In this document: piece after piece, positions 16,430 to 25,090 of the stretch
Position numbering within the stretch: the stretch's first letter is position 1
Layout: each line of letters starts with the position of its first letter
The notes under the pieces: model-generated
Database searches by the model: none
What the model was told of the DNA's origin: nothing
What the model saw: the letters and a program-made list of their open reading frames with translations, nothing else
NCBI GenBank assembly: GCA_965237965.1
Contig: CBDEGT010000001.1
Span: forward strand, 434,001 to 498,000
Direction of reading: 5' to 3'
DNA: 64,000 bases
DNA from: UBA2988 sp965237965
GTDB taxonomy: Bacteria; Gemmatimonadota; Gemmatimonadetes; Longimicrobiales; Gaopeijiaceae
Program-made: the position numbers and the translations under genes

Positions 16430-16505
16430 TCCAAACGGCGGGAACCAAACAGCGGGAACCGGATCGCCGAATCCGGTAAGTCACACGGTCACAACAGGAT
16501 AAAAG
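16430..16505 (+). other. Integrase-proximal terminus of copy A (candidate attachment end)
   Basis: Directly after the integrase stop come GGCGGGAA (16437-16444) and GCGGGAA (16452-16458), then CCGGTAAGTCACACGGTC and ACAACAG. The same order, repeated GCGGGAA, then (G)GTAAGT, then TCACAACAG-like sequence, follows the integrases of copies B and C. Beyond about 16510 the sequence is mobC, so this is the element border. Confidence 0.55.
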
Positions 16506-16517
16506 ACCGTTGACAAA

Positions 16518-16670
16518 TGCATTGGCAACAACCTCAACCAGATCGCCCGCTGGGCGAACGCCAACAAGGCGGCGGCCGAGGCCGTGGAGGTCGTCGCCCA
16601 CCTGATCGCCATCGAGCGGGCGCTAATGGCGCTGGCCTGCGTCCGGAGCCCCGGTCCCGATGCTCACTAA
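16518..16670 (+). pseudogene. mobC: MobC-like relaxosome protein, C-terminal remnant
   Basis: The frame reads IGNNLNQIARWANANKAAAE and then VEVVAHLIAIERALMALA before a TAA at 16668-16670. N-N-L-N-Q-I-A-R-W-A-N is the classic end of the MobC family, which helps the relaxase at oriT. The N-terminal ribbon-helix-helix part is missing because copy A's terminus abuts at about 16510. Its stop overlaps the mobA start, the normal mobC-mobA arrangement. Confidence 0.7.
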
Positions 16671-16878
16671 GTTTCTGACTCGCGGGACTGGTTCGGCTCG
16701 TGCAGCGGCCGACTACCTGCTCGGAGCGCGGGACGCGGTGGGGCACCCACGCGCGGGCGTCGAGGTGCTGCGGGGGGATCCCCATCAGGTGGCCGCGGTG
16801 GCCGACACGCTTCCCTTCGAGCACAAGTACACCTCGGGGGTTCACTCCAAGACCTGTGCAGCTTTCGATGGCCGTTGA
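16660..16878 (+). pseudogene. mobA: MobA-like relaxase, N-terminal remnant
   Basis: ATG at 16660 overlaps the end of mobC. The product begins MLTKFLTRGTGSARAAADYL and continues through HPRAGVEVLRGDPHQVAAVA and FEHKYTSGV, the typical N-terminus of MOB-type relaxases found with this MobC. Family resemblance stops at about 16842; the remaining residues are unrelated and the frame ends at 16878. About 60 of several hundred residues remain, without the histidine triad, so it is inactive. The CRISPR array starts 34 bp later. Confidence 0.7.
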
Positions 16879-16911
16879 CACTGATCGTCGTCGAGGTCCG
16901 CGATGAACGGC

Positions 16912-17349
16912 GGTCTATCCCCGCCCACACGGGGGAGCCGTGGGCCGAAGCCCGCGGTTTTACACCACGAAAAGGTCTATCCCCGCCCACGCGGGGGAGC
17001 CTACCTCTCGGCCGAAGAAGCCGTCGAGATCGGGGGTCTATCCCCGCCCACGTGGGGGAGCCTGGCGACACCTATGCGAAGCGGCGGTGTCTGGGGGTCT
17101 ATCCCCGCCCACGCGGGGGAGCCACAACCCTCCGGTCTCGTCATGGATCAGGCTCAGGTCTATCCCCGCCCACGCGGGGGAGCCTTCTCGATCCGCGTCC
17201 TCATTGCCTCCATGTTCGGTCTATCCCCGCCCACGCGGGGGAGCCCAGATAGCAGACGTTGCCCGCATCCTCAAGGAGAGGTCTATCCCCGCCCACGCGG
17301 GGGAGCCGGCCTCCATGAGACACACGCCTGCGCTTGGGTGGGTCTATCT
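16912..17349 (+). CRISPR. Orphan CRISPR array, 7 repeats and a truncated eighth, type I-E-like repeat
   Basis: Repeats of 28 bp start at 16912, 16974, 17035, 17096, 17157, 17218 and 17280; the unit begins GGTCTATCCCCGCC, has the loop CCAC between CCCCGC and GCGGGG arms, and ends GGGGGAGCC. Spacers are 33-34 bp. Repeat 1 has A for G (CCCACACGGGG) and repeat 3 has T for C (CCCACGTGGGG). An eighth repeat at 17341 breaks off after about 8 bases. Length, period and hairpin fit type I-E. No cas gene, adaptation gene or AT-rich leader is seen; the left flank is a relaxase remnant. None of the seven spacers obviously matches the rest of this window by eye. Confidence 0.93.
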
Positions 17350-17592
17350 TCTGGATGCAAGCATGCGACGGTCAGTGCGGTCCGTGGAACGTAACATGGG
17401 TCAAGGTGGTGAAGGGTGCCGCGCCACCGCCTCCGATCCCCGTTCCGGAGGTCACAATAAGCCAATACGGATGGCAGCCCGTCGACGACATGATCCGCCA
17501 AATCGTAGACATGGCAGTCTGAACGGTCGAACACAAGCTCCCACATTGAGTGGCGCCTCAAAAAAGGACAAGGGGCTTGGGAAAGCGTTCGG

Positions 17593-18057
17593 GTGCCTCA
17601 CACTTGGTTGGTGACACTACTGCCGGACGATTACTTCGCAGAGGCGCGGGAGTTGGAAACCGGGGGCCGACAGAGCGAGTGGACCTCGCGGAAGTACTTC
17701 CGGGTGAAACCGACCGCTGCCGACATCCGGAACAACGGCAGCGTGCCGGGCGCGCCACGCAACGTGATCGTCCGCAACCAAGGCGAGGGACGGTGGCGCC
17801 TGGCATGGGACCCGCCGACAGACGTCGGCGGGTGGGCCATCACCAAGTACTACTACGGCGACACCGGGCCACGGCGCCAATGCGGCGACAGAAGCTGGCC
17901 CTTCCGGCAGTTCAGCCCGGACGACCAGCCGCCGTCGGCACTACCGGGCGGATGGGAAGGACGTCAGTACGCCCTGGACGTCCGCATCTATATCAACAGC
18001 GCAACCGAGACGCTGTCCATCAGCGCGGTGAAAGGGGCGTGCGTCGCGGCGCAGTAG
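17593..18057 (+). CDS. Fibronectin type III domain protein (fragment or short protein)
   Basis: A 154-residue frame with an FN3-like segment at about residues 50-85 (SVPGAPRNVIVRNQGEG, WRLAWDPPTDVGGWAITKYYY). No signal peptide is visible, and the N-terminal ~45 residues are not recognisable, so it may be the end of a larger surface or phage-tail type protein. A GTG start at 17593 is only the first available. It ends before a strong hairpin at 18076-18102. Part of its reverse complement is read through by the truncated IS256 transposase, which has no bearing on this frame. Confidence 0.45.
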   Translation: MPHTWLVTLLPDDYFAEARELETGGRQSEWTSRKYFRVKPTAADIRNNGSVPGAPRNVIVRNQGEGRWRLAWDPPTDVGGWAITKYYYGDTGPRRQCGDRSWPFRQFSPDDQPPSALPGGWEGRQYALDVRIYINSATETLSISAVKGACVAAQ

Positions 18058-18075
18058 GAAGACACAAACCCTGAC

Positions 18076-18102
18076 GGGGAAGGCCGGAACGCCGGCCTCC
18101 CC
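18076..18102 (+). terminator. Strong hairpin after the FN3 gene
   Basis: GGGGAAGGCCGG, a three-base loop, then CCGGCCTCCCC forms an 11-bp stem with one bulge, 18 bp after the FN3 stop. There is no T-run after it, so it is a stem-loop with likely but unproven terminator function. Confidence 0.5.
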
Positions 18103-18202
18103 GATCGTTGATGCCAACGGCATCGACAAGGAACGCACCAGCGCCTTCAAGAGGCAGGCGCCAAGGGCCGAAGAACTCACGAGATACGGGAAGCCGAGGA
18201 CC

Positions 18203-19227
18203 ACGTTCGTCGTGCGTAGATGCTTCCAGTGATCCTCGGGGAAGTCGTAGAACGCCACCATCCGCTCCCAGTCGTCCTCGAGTACGTCCACCGCCTTCGG
18301 ATACCACGGCCTGTAGCGCCTGGCGAACACTTCGCGGGCCTTCACAGCCTCGGACCGGCTCGGTGCGTAGACCACGGCCCTGAGAAGATCCTTCGCCTCG
18401 CTCTGCTCCCGCTGCGGCAGCCGGTCCAGCACGTTCCTCATCTTGTGGTTCCAGCACCGTTGCTCGCCCGCCTCAGGCCATACCTGCCGTACTGCGCCCC
18501 AGATCGCCGCGTTACCGTCCGCCATCAGAAGCCGGGGCGCCTCGATGCCGCGTGCCTTCAGATCCCGCAACACCTCCGACCAGGACTCGACCGACTCTCG
18601 GTAGCCCGATCTCAGGGCCAACACTTCCTTCGTCCCGTCTCGCATCGCGCCCAGAACCACCAGCAGTGCTGCCTTGTCCCGCTCGAGCCCCGCCTTCATG
18701 TAGATCCCGTCCGCCCAGACGTAGACGACCTCACGGTCGGCCAGCGAGCGCTTCGACCATTCCTCGAATTCCGCCGTCCATCCCGCCCGCAGCCGCCGAA
18801 TCGAAGACTTCGACAACGGGGCCCCCTCGCCCAGCAGGCCCCGCATCGCCAGCTCGAAGTCTCCCTCCGCCAGCCCGTGCAGATACAGCTCCGGAAGCAG
18901 AGCGCCCAGCTCCTTCGTCCGTCGTGCGAACAACGGCAACACCCGACTCTCGAACCGCTCCTCGACGCCCCGAACCCGAGGGCGTCGGAGCATGATCGTG
19001 CCCGAGCTCATCGCCAACCGCCTCGGCTTGCCATATCCGTTGCGGTAGCCCTCGGCCGAGTCCACCGTACTCCTGCGCTCTGACTTCTCCCGGCCTAACA
19101 ACTCCGTGACTTCCTCCTCCATGATCTGTTGGATGAACTCCTGCGCCTTCTCCCTAACCATCCCCTCGAGCGTCTCCCACATCGGCCTGCTGGACGCACC
19201 CTGGGGTCCCGCGATATCCTCTCTCAT
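18203..19227 (-). pseudogene. IS256-family transposase, C-terminally truncated
   Basis: From the ATG at 19227 (MREDIAGPQGASSRPMWETL) the frame follows IS256/mutator transposases: N-terminal VREKAQEFIQQIMEEEVTEL, the DDE region with VYVWADGIYMKAG (first Asp), LMADGNAAIWGAV (second Asp) and the C/H segment RCWNHKMRNVLDRLPQREQ. It ends at WKHLRTTN, just before the conserved P-V/I-E-S segment that carries the catalytic Glu region, and runs on into unrelated DNA to 17941. Lacking the C-terminus it should be inactive. Confidence 0.85.
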
Positions 19228-19324
19228 GAGGCGACGTTCCTTTCCCCGGGCTGTCACCCGGGCTCGCTGGTTTAAATCTCAGCGGAAAGGTACGTCGCCT
19301 CTCTTTTTACACACCTTTTGATCC
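18203..19324 (-). mobile_element. IS256-family insertion sequence, one end deleted (copy 1)
   Basis: The terminal repeat TTTACACACCTTTTGATCC is present at 19306-19324, matching the right end of copy 2 (21579-21597). Homology to copy 2 stops sharply at about 18203, so the opposite end and the last ~70 transposase codons are missing. It is in the same orientation as copy 2. Confidence 0.8.
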
Positions 19325-19853
19325 TACCTCCCATACGCTCACGCACGAAATGGGCCCTACAACCCTCCGACCACGGACGGGCTTTCAATGGTTTAGGTGT
19401 CGGGGCAGTTGCGGGGAGGCCGCCGTCGATCAGTACGTGGCCGCCGTGCCAAGCCGTGGCTCAGAAGATCGATCATTATGGAGTCGGCCAGATCTGGCCG
19501 ACTCCAGGCCTTGTGGGGAGAGACACCGACGCGATCGTCTCAAGGTTGGCGCAACGTTCGTGGCGGTCACCGCCACCTTCTTTGGCTGGCTGGCGGTGCG
19601 GGTATGTGCCGAGGGGTCCGATAGGGTGCGCGCCCATGTGTCGAGATAAATGGCCGTCTTGTTCGACGCTCTCTGCCCACACAACACACTGACCTACGGG
19701 AGGCGCTCACGGTCGTAAATAGACAGGATTGCGCCTTGTCGTGGACACATCCGTGAAAACCATCGCCTACCTCCGTGTTTCCACGTGGTCGCAAGACGGC
19801 ACCTGGCTCAGCCACGAACCCAGGAGGCCAAATGTGCCTGCGGCAGAGTGACT
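19325..19853. other. Spacer between the two IS256 copies with a resolvase scrap
   Basis: Most of this stretch has no recognisable gene. The exception is 19753-19800 on the plus strand, which starts VKTIAYLRVSTWSQDG, the unmistakable N-terminus of a serine recombinase (resolvase) with its catalytic Ser in RVS; it becomes unrelated after about 16 residues. Confidence 0.45.
19753..19800 (+). pseudogene. Serine recombinase N-terminal scrap
   Basis: GTG start followed by K-T-I-A-Y-L-R-V-S-T, the first strand and catalytic serine of resolvase/invertase proteins. Only about 16 codons remain before the homology ends. Confidence 0.45.
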
Positions 19854-20171
19854 TCAGTCTCTCGCGACCGCGAACAGACTCTTCACCGCGACGACCAAGA
19901 CCGCGCCCCCCAGGAAGAGCACGAGGTTCGCGATGATCCGGGTCATCCCCTCCCCGATGTAGGGGATCGCTCCGACAGCGCTGGTCGCTACGATCAGCGC
20001 GATCGCCGCTAAGAGGAAGGTCTGACTCTCCTTGTCGCTGATATTCAAGAATCCAACGACCAGGCCGAGCACGGCGAGTACCCAGCCAAACCACGCTTGT
20101 TCAAAGCCTAAGCCTCCGGCCACCGCGATCACCAGTCCAACGAGAAAAGCGTACTTCCCCACGAGTGCCAT
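19854..20171 (-). CDS. Small four-helix membrane protein
   Basis: A 105-residue protein made almost entirely of four hydrophobic segments (residues 7-23, 28-43, 53-70 and 78-98) with short polar turns such as NISDKESQTF and PYIGEGMTR. A perfect AAGGAGG ribosome-binding site lies 6 bases before the ATG, so it is very likely expressed. It sits between two IS256 copies with no partner gene. I do not recognise the family; similar short hydrophobic proteins are annotated only as hypothetical membrane proteins. Confidence 0.65.
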   Translation of the reverse strand: MALVGKYAFLVGLVIAVAGGLGFEQAWFGWVLAVLGLVVGFLNISDKESQTFLLAAIALIVATSAVGAIPYIGEGMTRIIANLVLFLGGAVLVVAVKSLFAVARD

Positions 20172-20231
20172 TGTTCCTCCTTGCTAGGAAACGGCAGTGC
20201 GGATACATAAAACTGTCCCGGGTTTGAGGTC

Positions 20232-21597
20232 GGGTCAATAGGTGTGTAAACGTTTCAGGCGGCTGCTTTGCGCTGATGATCTGAGACGGGCTTTCCGTCC
20301 CTGAACTTCCTTTCTTCAAACACGTCCTTGAGCAGGTGTGGAGCGTCAAGCCTTCTGAAGCGTTTCTCGGCCACCGTCAGGAGCTTCCAGATGAGGGCGG
20401 CAGCACTGTCGACGCGCTTAAATCGTTTTGCTGCCGACGTGCGGAGCCGTACCGAAGCGAACGGGCTTTTCGCCACATTCGTCGTCCGTAGATGCTTCCA
20501 GTGGGCTGCGGGGAAGTCGTAGAACGTGACCATGCGGTCCCAGTCATCCTCGAGCACCGTCACAGCTTTCGGGTACCACGGCCCATAACGCTTGCCGAAC
20601 GCCTGACGAGCTTTGAGCGCCGCGGCCCGTGTCGAGGCGTACACGACTGTGCGCAGCAGTTCCTTGGTCCCTGACTGCTCGCGCTGCGGCAGCCGATCCA
20701 GGACGTTCCTCATCTTGTGATTCCAGCACCGCTGCTCGCCGGCCTCAGGCCACATCGTCCTCGCCGCGCCCCAGATCGCCGCGTTACCGTCGGCCAGCAG
20801 TAGCTTCGGCGCTGCGAGGCCTCGAGCCTTGAGACCCCGAAAGACCTCCGCCCACGAGTCCGTTGACTCCCGGTAGCCTGATGTGACGGCCAGAACCTCT
20901 TTCGTCCCGTCGCGCATGGCTCCCAGCACCACCAGCAGCGCCACTTTGTCTCGCTCCAGGCCCGCCTTCACGTAGATCCCGTCCGCCCATACGTAGACGA
21001 CCTCACGGTCCGCCAAGGACCGCTTCGCCCACATCTCGAACTCACTCGACCACACGGCCCTGAGCCTGCGGATCGAAGCCTTCGACAGCGGCGCCCCCTC
21101 ACCGAGTAGGCCCCTGAGCGCCAGCTCGAAATCCCCCGCGGCCAACCCGTGTTAGGTACAGCTCCGGTATCAACTCCCCTACCTCCTTCGTCCGTCTCGC
21201 AAACAGCGGCAACACCCGACTCTCGAAGCGTTCCTCCAGACCCCGTACCCGGGGGCGTCGCACCGTGATCGTGCCCGAACTCATCGACAGCCGCCGCGCC
21301 TTGCCGTACCCGTTGCGGTAGCCAGGCGCCGCATCCACGGCTGCCTTCCGCTCTGACTTCTCACGGCCGAGGAGCTCGCTGACTTCCTCCTCCAAGATCT
21401 GTTGGATGAACTCCTGGGCCTTCTCACGGACCACTCCCTCCGGGCCTCCCACAGCGGCATGGTGGACTCGGTCTCGGGTCCCGCGATATCCTTCCTCATG
21501 AGGCGACGTTCCTTTCCCCCGGGTGGCAACCCGGGACTCGCTGCTTAATGGTCAGCGGAAAGGTACGTCGCCTCTCTTTTTACACACCCTTTGATCC
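20232..21597 (-). mobile_element. IS256-family insertion sequence, full length (copy 2)
   Basis: Terminal inverted repeats GGGTCAATAGGTGTGTAAA (20232-20250) and TTTACACACCCTTTGATCC (21579-21597) match at 16 of 19 positions, with ten identical bases GGTGTGTAAA. Size is about 1.37 kb, normal for IS256. No 8-bp target duplication is visible at the borders, so the flanks have been rearranged since insertion. Confidence 0.8.
20255..21499 (-). pseudogene. IS256-family transposase with two frameshifts
   Basis: The start MRKDIAGPETESTMPLWEA (ATG at 21499) runs into a first frameshift near 21445; VREKAQEFIQQILEEEVSEL follows in another frame to about 21150, where two extra bases (CTGTACCTAACACGGG) cause a second shift; the rest, from GDFELALRGLLGEG to KRFRRLDAPHLLKDVF, is open to 20255. 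Unlike copy 1 the C-terminal segment (SPFASVRLRTSAAKRFKRVD) is present. The three catalytic acidic positions exist but in separate frames. Confidence 0.85.
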
Positions 21598-22333
21598 TAG
21601 CTCGTCGCCGATCTGGTCGATGACAACCCGGCAAGTGAGGGGCCGGGTCAGTGCGGCGCTCAGGATCCTGCTCATAAGAGCAATCGCGACTACGTAGACA
21701 TCATCGTGGTCCTCCCGTCTCAAGAGATCTCTGCGTGAAGGCTGTCGAGCGCCGAAGAAGCGCGCGGTGGATCAACGGCTCCCTGCGGCCTCCGGTTCTA
21801 GAGTCTCGCCGGCCAAGTAGGTCGCCCAGTCGGTGGCTTCGGCGAAGCTCGGTACGCCCTGCCTACGACGCTTCTCGGCAGGGAACCGGGGTCCAGTTCG
21901 GACCCCGGGCGGCCGCCGCGTTCCTCTCGCTTCCGGACCATCTGTTCCACTCCATCCGCCGGGCCCGGCCCCCCCTTCGTACGGGAGCTGTCCAGCGCGC
22001 CCGCATGGCGGCTGCGCAGCTGCTTCCGGAGGGGTCGCAGTTCCTGGTGGGATAACGGCCCGAGGTTCACCCGGGGGAACTCCCTCCCCATGCCCGGCGT
22101 AATCCAGCCGTCGGCTCCGGCGCCCACAGCCGGGGCCGTTGCTTTGAGAGCCTCGATGCCAAACCTCATCCGCTCCTCCCGCACGACCTCATTGGATCAC
22201 TGGCGCTTTGGGTTGCCGGCGCTGCTGTCGCGCGCCTTCCCACCGTCCTCCACGTACTCGCGAGCGAGCCGGCTGTGAGGGTTGTCGTGAACCGAGTGTG
22301 GACCCCGAGCTCGACCCGCACGCTGGACGCTTC
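21598..22333. other. Stretch before valS with an integrase scrap and no intact gene
   Basis: Other than the integrase remnant at 21775-21890 (minus strand) no gene is recognised. The bases just before valS contain no obvious T-box leader or strong promoter. Confidence 0.4.
21775..21890 (-). pseudogene. P4-type integrase remnant with internal deletion
   Basis: The minus strand reads PAEKRRRQGVPSFAEAT and continues directly into DWATYLAGETLEPEAAGSR and a stop. The first part is the end of the DUF4102 domain and is the same as the integrase at 50220 (AEKRRRQGVPSFAEAT); the second is the extreme C-terminus of this family. About 270 codons in between are gone. Confidence 0.75.
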
Positions 22334-25090
22334 GTGACGCTGGAGTTGCCCACGCGGCTCGACCCGCGCGCCATCGAGCCGTTCCTCTACAGCGAGTGGG
22401 TCGCGAGGGGCTGGTTCCACGTTCCCGCCTCCAGCGTGCTCGACGCTGGCCGCGACCCGTACGTGATCGTGATCCCGCCTCCGAACGTGACCGCCGTGCT
22501 CCACATGGGGCACGGGCTCAACAACACCATCCAGGACGTGCTCATTCGCTGGCGGCGTATGCAGGGGCGCGCAGCGGAGTGGCTGCCGGGCACGGATCAC
22601 GCGGGGATCGCCACGCAGAACGTGGTCGAACGTCTGATCGCGAAGGAGGGCAGAACGCGTGACGACGTCGGACGCGAAGCCTTCGTCGAGCGCGTCTGGG
22701 AGTTCGTTCACGAGACCGGCGGGAGCATCCTCGAGCAGCTCAAGGCGATCGGCTGCTCCTGTGACTGGGAGCGCACGGCGTTTACCCTGGATCCCGGTCT
22801 CAGCCGCGCCGTGCGGGAGGTGTTCGTTCGCCTTCACGAGCAGGGGCTCATCTATCGCGGCGAGTACATTATCAACTGGTGCCCGCGCTGCCTGACGGCG
22901 CTGTCCAACGAGGAGGCCGAGCCCGAGGAAGTCGAGGGGCGGCTCTGGAGTATCCGCTATCCGCTACTCGAGTCTGCTTGGGGCGCAGCGGCTCAGGCGG
23001 CGGCGAGCGGAGGGACCGCGCTGGCGCAACTCCCCTCGGGCGGGTGGTCGCTGACCGTGTCGACGACCCGGCCTGAAACCATGCTCGGCGACACTGGCGT
23101 CGCCGTTCATCCCGAGGACGAACGCTACCGGTCGCTGATCGGCGCCGAGGTGAACCTGCCGCTGACCGGCCGCACGATTCCGGTGGTGGGCGATCCGTTC
23201 GTCGATCCGGAGTTCGGCTCCGGGATGGTGAAGGTGACGCCCGCGCACGACCCCCTCGACTTCGAGATTGCTGGGCGCGCCGGCCTGCCCCTGCTCGTGG
23301 TGATGACCGCCGAGGCCCGTATGAACGATGCGGTGCCCGAGCCCTTCCGCGGACTCGATCGATTCGAAGCGCGCAAAGCCGTGTTGGACGCGCTCGACCG
23401 CGAGGGGCTGATGGCCGGAGCCGAGGCGCACACGCACTCGGTGCCCCACTGCTATCGGTGTGAGACCGTGGTCGAGCCGCGGCTCTCCAAGCAGTGGTTC
23501 GTGCGCATGAAGCCGCTGGCCGAGCCCGCGCTCGCGGTCTCACGCGAGGGCACCGTGACGTTCACGCCCGAGCGTTGGAAGAAGGTCTACGAGCACTGGC
23601 TGGAGAACATCCGGGACTGGTGCATCTCCCGGCAGCTCTGGTGGGGTCACCGCATACCCGTCTGGTACTGTCTGGGGTGCGAGGAGACGATCGTCGCGCG
23701 CGAGGATCCGAACGCCTGCCCGAAGTGCGGATCGGAGCAACTCGAGCAGGATCCCGACGTGCTGGACACCTGGTTCAGCTCCTGGCTCTGGCCGTTCTCC
23801 ACCTTAGGATGGCCCGAACGTACCGACGACCTGAAGGCATTCTATCCGGGACACACGTTGGTGACCGCTCCCGAAATCCTGTTCTTCTGGGTCGCGCGAA
23901 TGATCATGTCCGGACTGCACTTCCTCGGCGAAGTGCCGTTCACCCAGGTGTTCCTGACCGGTACCGTGCGTGACACCCAGGGTCGCAAGATGTCGAAGTC
24001 TCTGGGCAACGGGATCGACCCGCTCGACGTGGTGGAGCGCTTCGGCGCGGACGCGATGCGCTTTACGGTGGTGAGCGCATGTGCGGTCGGCACCGATATC
24101 CACCTCGACCACAACGACGTCGAAGGCTCGTTCGCGCCGGGACGTAACTTCGCCAACAAGCTCTGGAACGCCGGCCGCTTTGTCCTGACGTCGCTCGGCG
24201 AAGACCCGATTCGACCACTCGGAGATGTCAGTCCGGAGCTCGAGGATCGCTGGATCCTGTCCCGCCTCCAGGGCGCTGCCGCATCAACCACCGACGAGCT
24301 CGAGCGTTTCCGGCTCCACGAAGTCGCCGATCTGTTGTACCACTTCTTCTGGGGGGACGTCGCCGATTGGTACGTGGAGCTGGTCAAACCACGCCTCAAG
24401 GGCGAAGCGGGGGAGGAGAGCCGGCAGGCAGCTCGCACCACGCTGGTCGTGGTGTTCGACGGCGTGTGCCGGTTGCTCCATCCGATCGTGCCCTTTGTGA
24501 CCGAGGCGCTTTGGCGCGAGCTACCCTGGCCGGAAGGGGTGGGCCGGCCGGAAGCGCTGATCGTCGCGCCCTGGCCGGTTCCGGACCCGGCGTTCCGTGA
24601 TTCCCGGGCCGAGGCGAGCATGGCGGCCTTCCAGGAGCTGGTCGAGAAGGTGCGAAGCCTGCGCAAGGAGTACGGCATCGGAGAGGGGCAGGGGATCCCT
24701 CTCGTGCTCTGGGGCGACGGCGATCTGAAGACGACGGTCGAGGCGCAACGGGGCGCGCTCGCGCGGCTTGCGAAGGTGGACGATGTGCGCTGGGAGCGGG
24801 CGAGCGCTGGAACGGTCGGCGCCCACGCGGTGCTTCAAAGCGGCGGGACAGAGCTGTTCCTTCCGCTGGCAGGTGTGATCGACGTAGCGCGCGAACAGGA
24901 GCGGCTGCAAGCGGAGATCGGGCGGCTGGACGGGCAACTCGCGAAGGCACGGGGGCGGCTGGCGAACGAGCAATTCGTCACCAGAGCCCGGACCGATGTG
25001 GTCGCGAAGGAGCGCGCCCGCGCCCTCGGCATGGAGGAGCAGCTCACCAAGCTCCGCGAGAAGCTGGCGCTTCTCGTGGGCCGCCCTTGA
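22334..25090 (+). CDS. valS: Valyl-tRNA synthetase
   Basis: Class I aminoacyl-tRNA synthetase that charges tRNA-Val and edits mischarged threonine. The HIGH motif appears as HMGHGLNN near residue 55, the editing domain lies in about 170-340 (STTRPETMLGDTGVAVHP), the KMSKS motif is GRKMSKSLGNG near residue 552, and the C-terminal ~65 residues are the tRNA-binding coiled coil (EQERLQAEIGRLDGQL). The start is uncertain: GTG at 22334 (VTLELPTRLDPRAIE) gives 918 residues and matches the usual beginning of the family, whereas GTG at 22298 or a start at 22208 would add residues with no counterpart. It opens a plus-strand block; its TGA overlaps the start of the next gene. Confidence 0.95.
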   Translation: MTLELPTRLDPRAIEPFLYSEWVARGWFHVPASSVLDAGRDPYVIVIPPPNVTAVLHMGHGLNNTIQDVLIRWRRMQGRAAEWLPGTDHAGIATQNVVERLIAKEGRTRDDVGREAFVERVWEFVHETGGSILEQLKAIGCSCDWERTAFTLDPGLSRAVREVFVRLHEQGLIYRGEYIINWCPRCLTALSNEEAEPEEVEGRLWSIRYPLLESAWGAAAQAAASGGTALAQLPSGGWSLTVSTTRPETMLGDTGVAVHPEDERYRSLIGAEVNLPLTGRTIPVVGDPFVDPEFGSGMVKVTPAHDPLDFEIAGRAGLPLLVVMTAEARMNDAVPEPFRGLDRFEARKAVLDALDREGLMAGAEAHTHSVPHCYRCETVVEPRLSKQWFVRMKPLAEPALAVSREGTVTFTPERWKKVYEHWLENIRDWCISRQLWWGHRIPVWYCLGCEETIVAREDPNACPKCGSEQLEQDPDVLDTWFSSWLWPFSTLGWPERTDDLKAFYPGHTLVTAPEILFFWVARMIMSGLHFLGEVPFTQVFLTGTVRDTQGRKMSKSLGNGIDPLDVVERFGADAMRFTVVSACAVGTDIHLDHNDVEGSFAPGRNFANKLWNAGRFVLTSLGEDPIRPLGDVSPELEDRWILSRLQGAAASTTDELERFRLHEVADLLYHFFWGDVADWYVELVKPRLKGEAGEESRQAARTTLVVVFDGVCRLLHPIVPFVTEALWRELPWPEGVGRPEALIVAPWPVPDPAFRDSRAEASMAAFQELVEKVRSLRKEYGIGEGQGIPLVLWGDGDLKTTVEAQRGALARLAKVDDVRWERASAGTVGAHAVLQSGGTELFLPLAGVIDVAREQERLQAEIGRLDGQLAKARGRLANEQFVTRARTDVVAKERARALGMEEQLTKLREKLALLVGRP

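Noticed and set aside
17334..17522. 62-codon frame after the CRISPR array
   Set aside because: Starts inside the truncated last repeat, has no ribosome-binding site and no family resemblance.
16875..17614. Overlapping plus-strand frames with repeated peptides such as YPRPRGGA, IPAHAGEP and LSPPTRGS
   Set aside because: The repeated peptides are the CRISPR repeat translated in three frames (61-62 bp period); there is no start signal or family match.
18203..21597. A composite transposon formed by two IS256 copies
   Set aside because: One copy lacks an end, both transposases are broken and no target duplications are visible at the outer borders; co-mobility cannot be claimed now.
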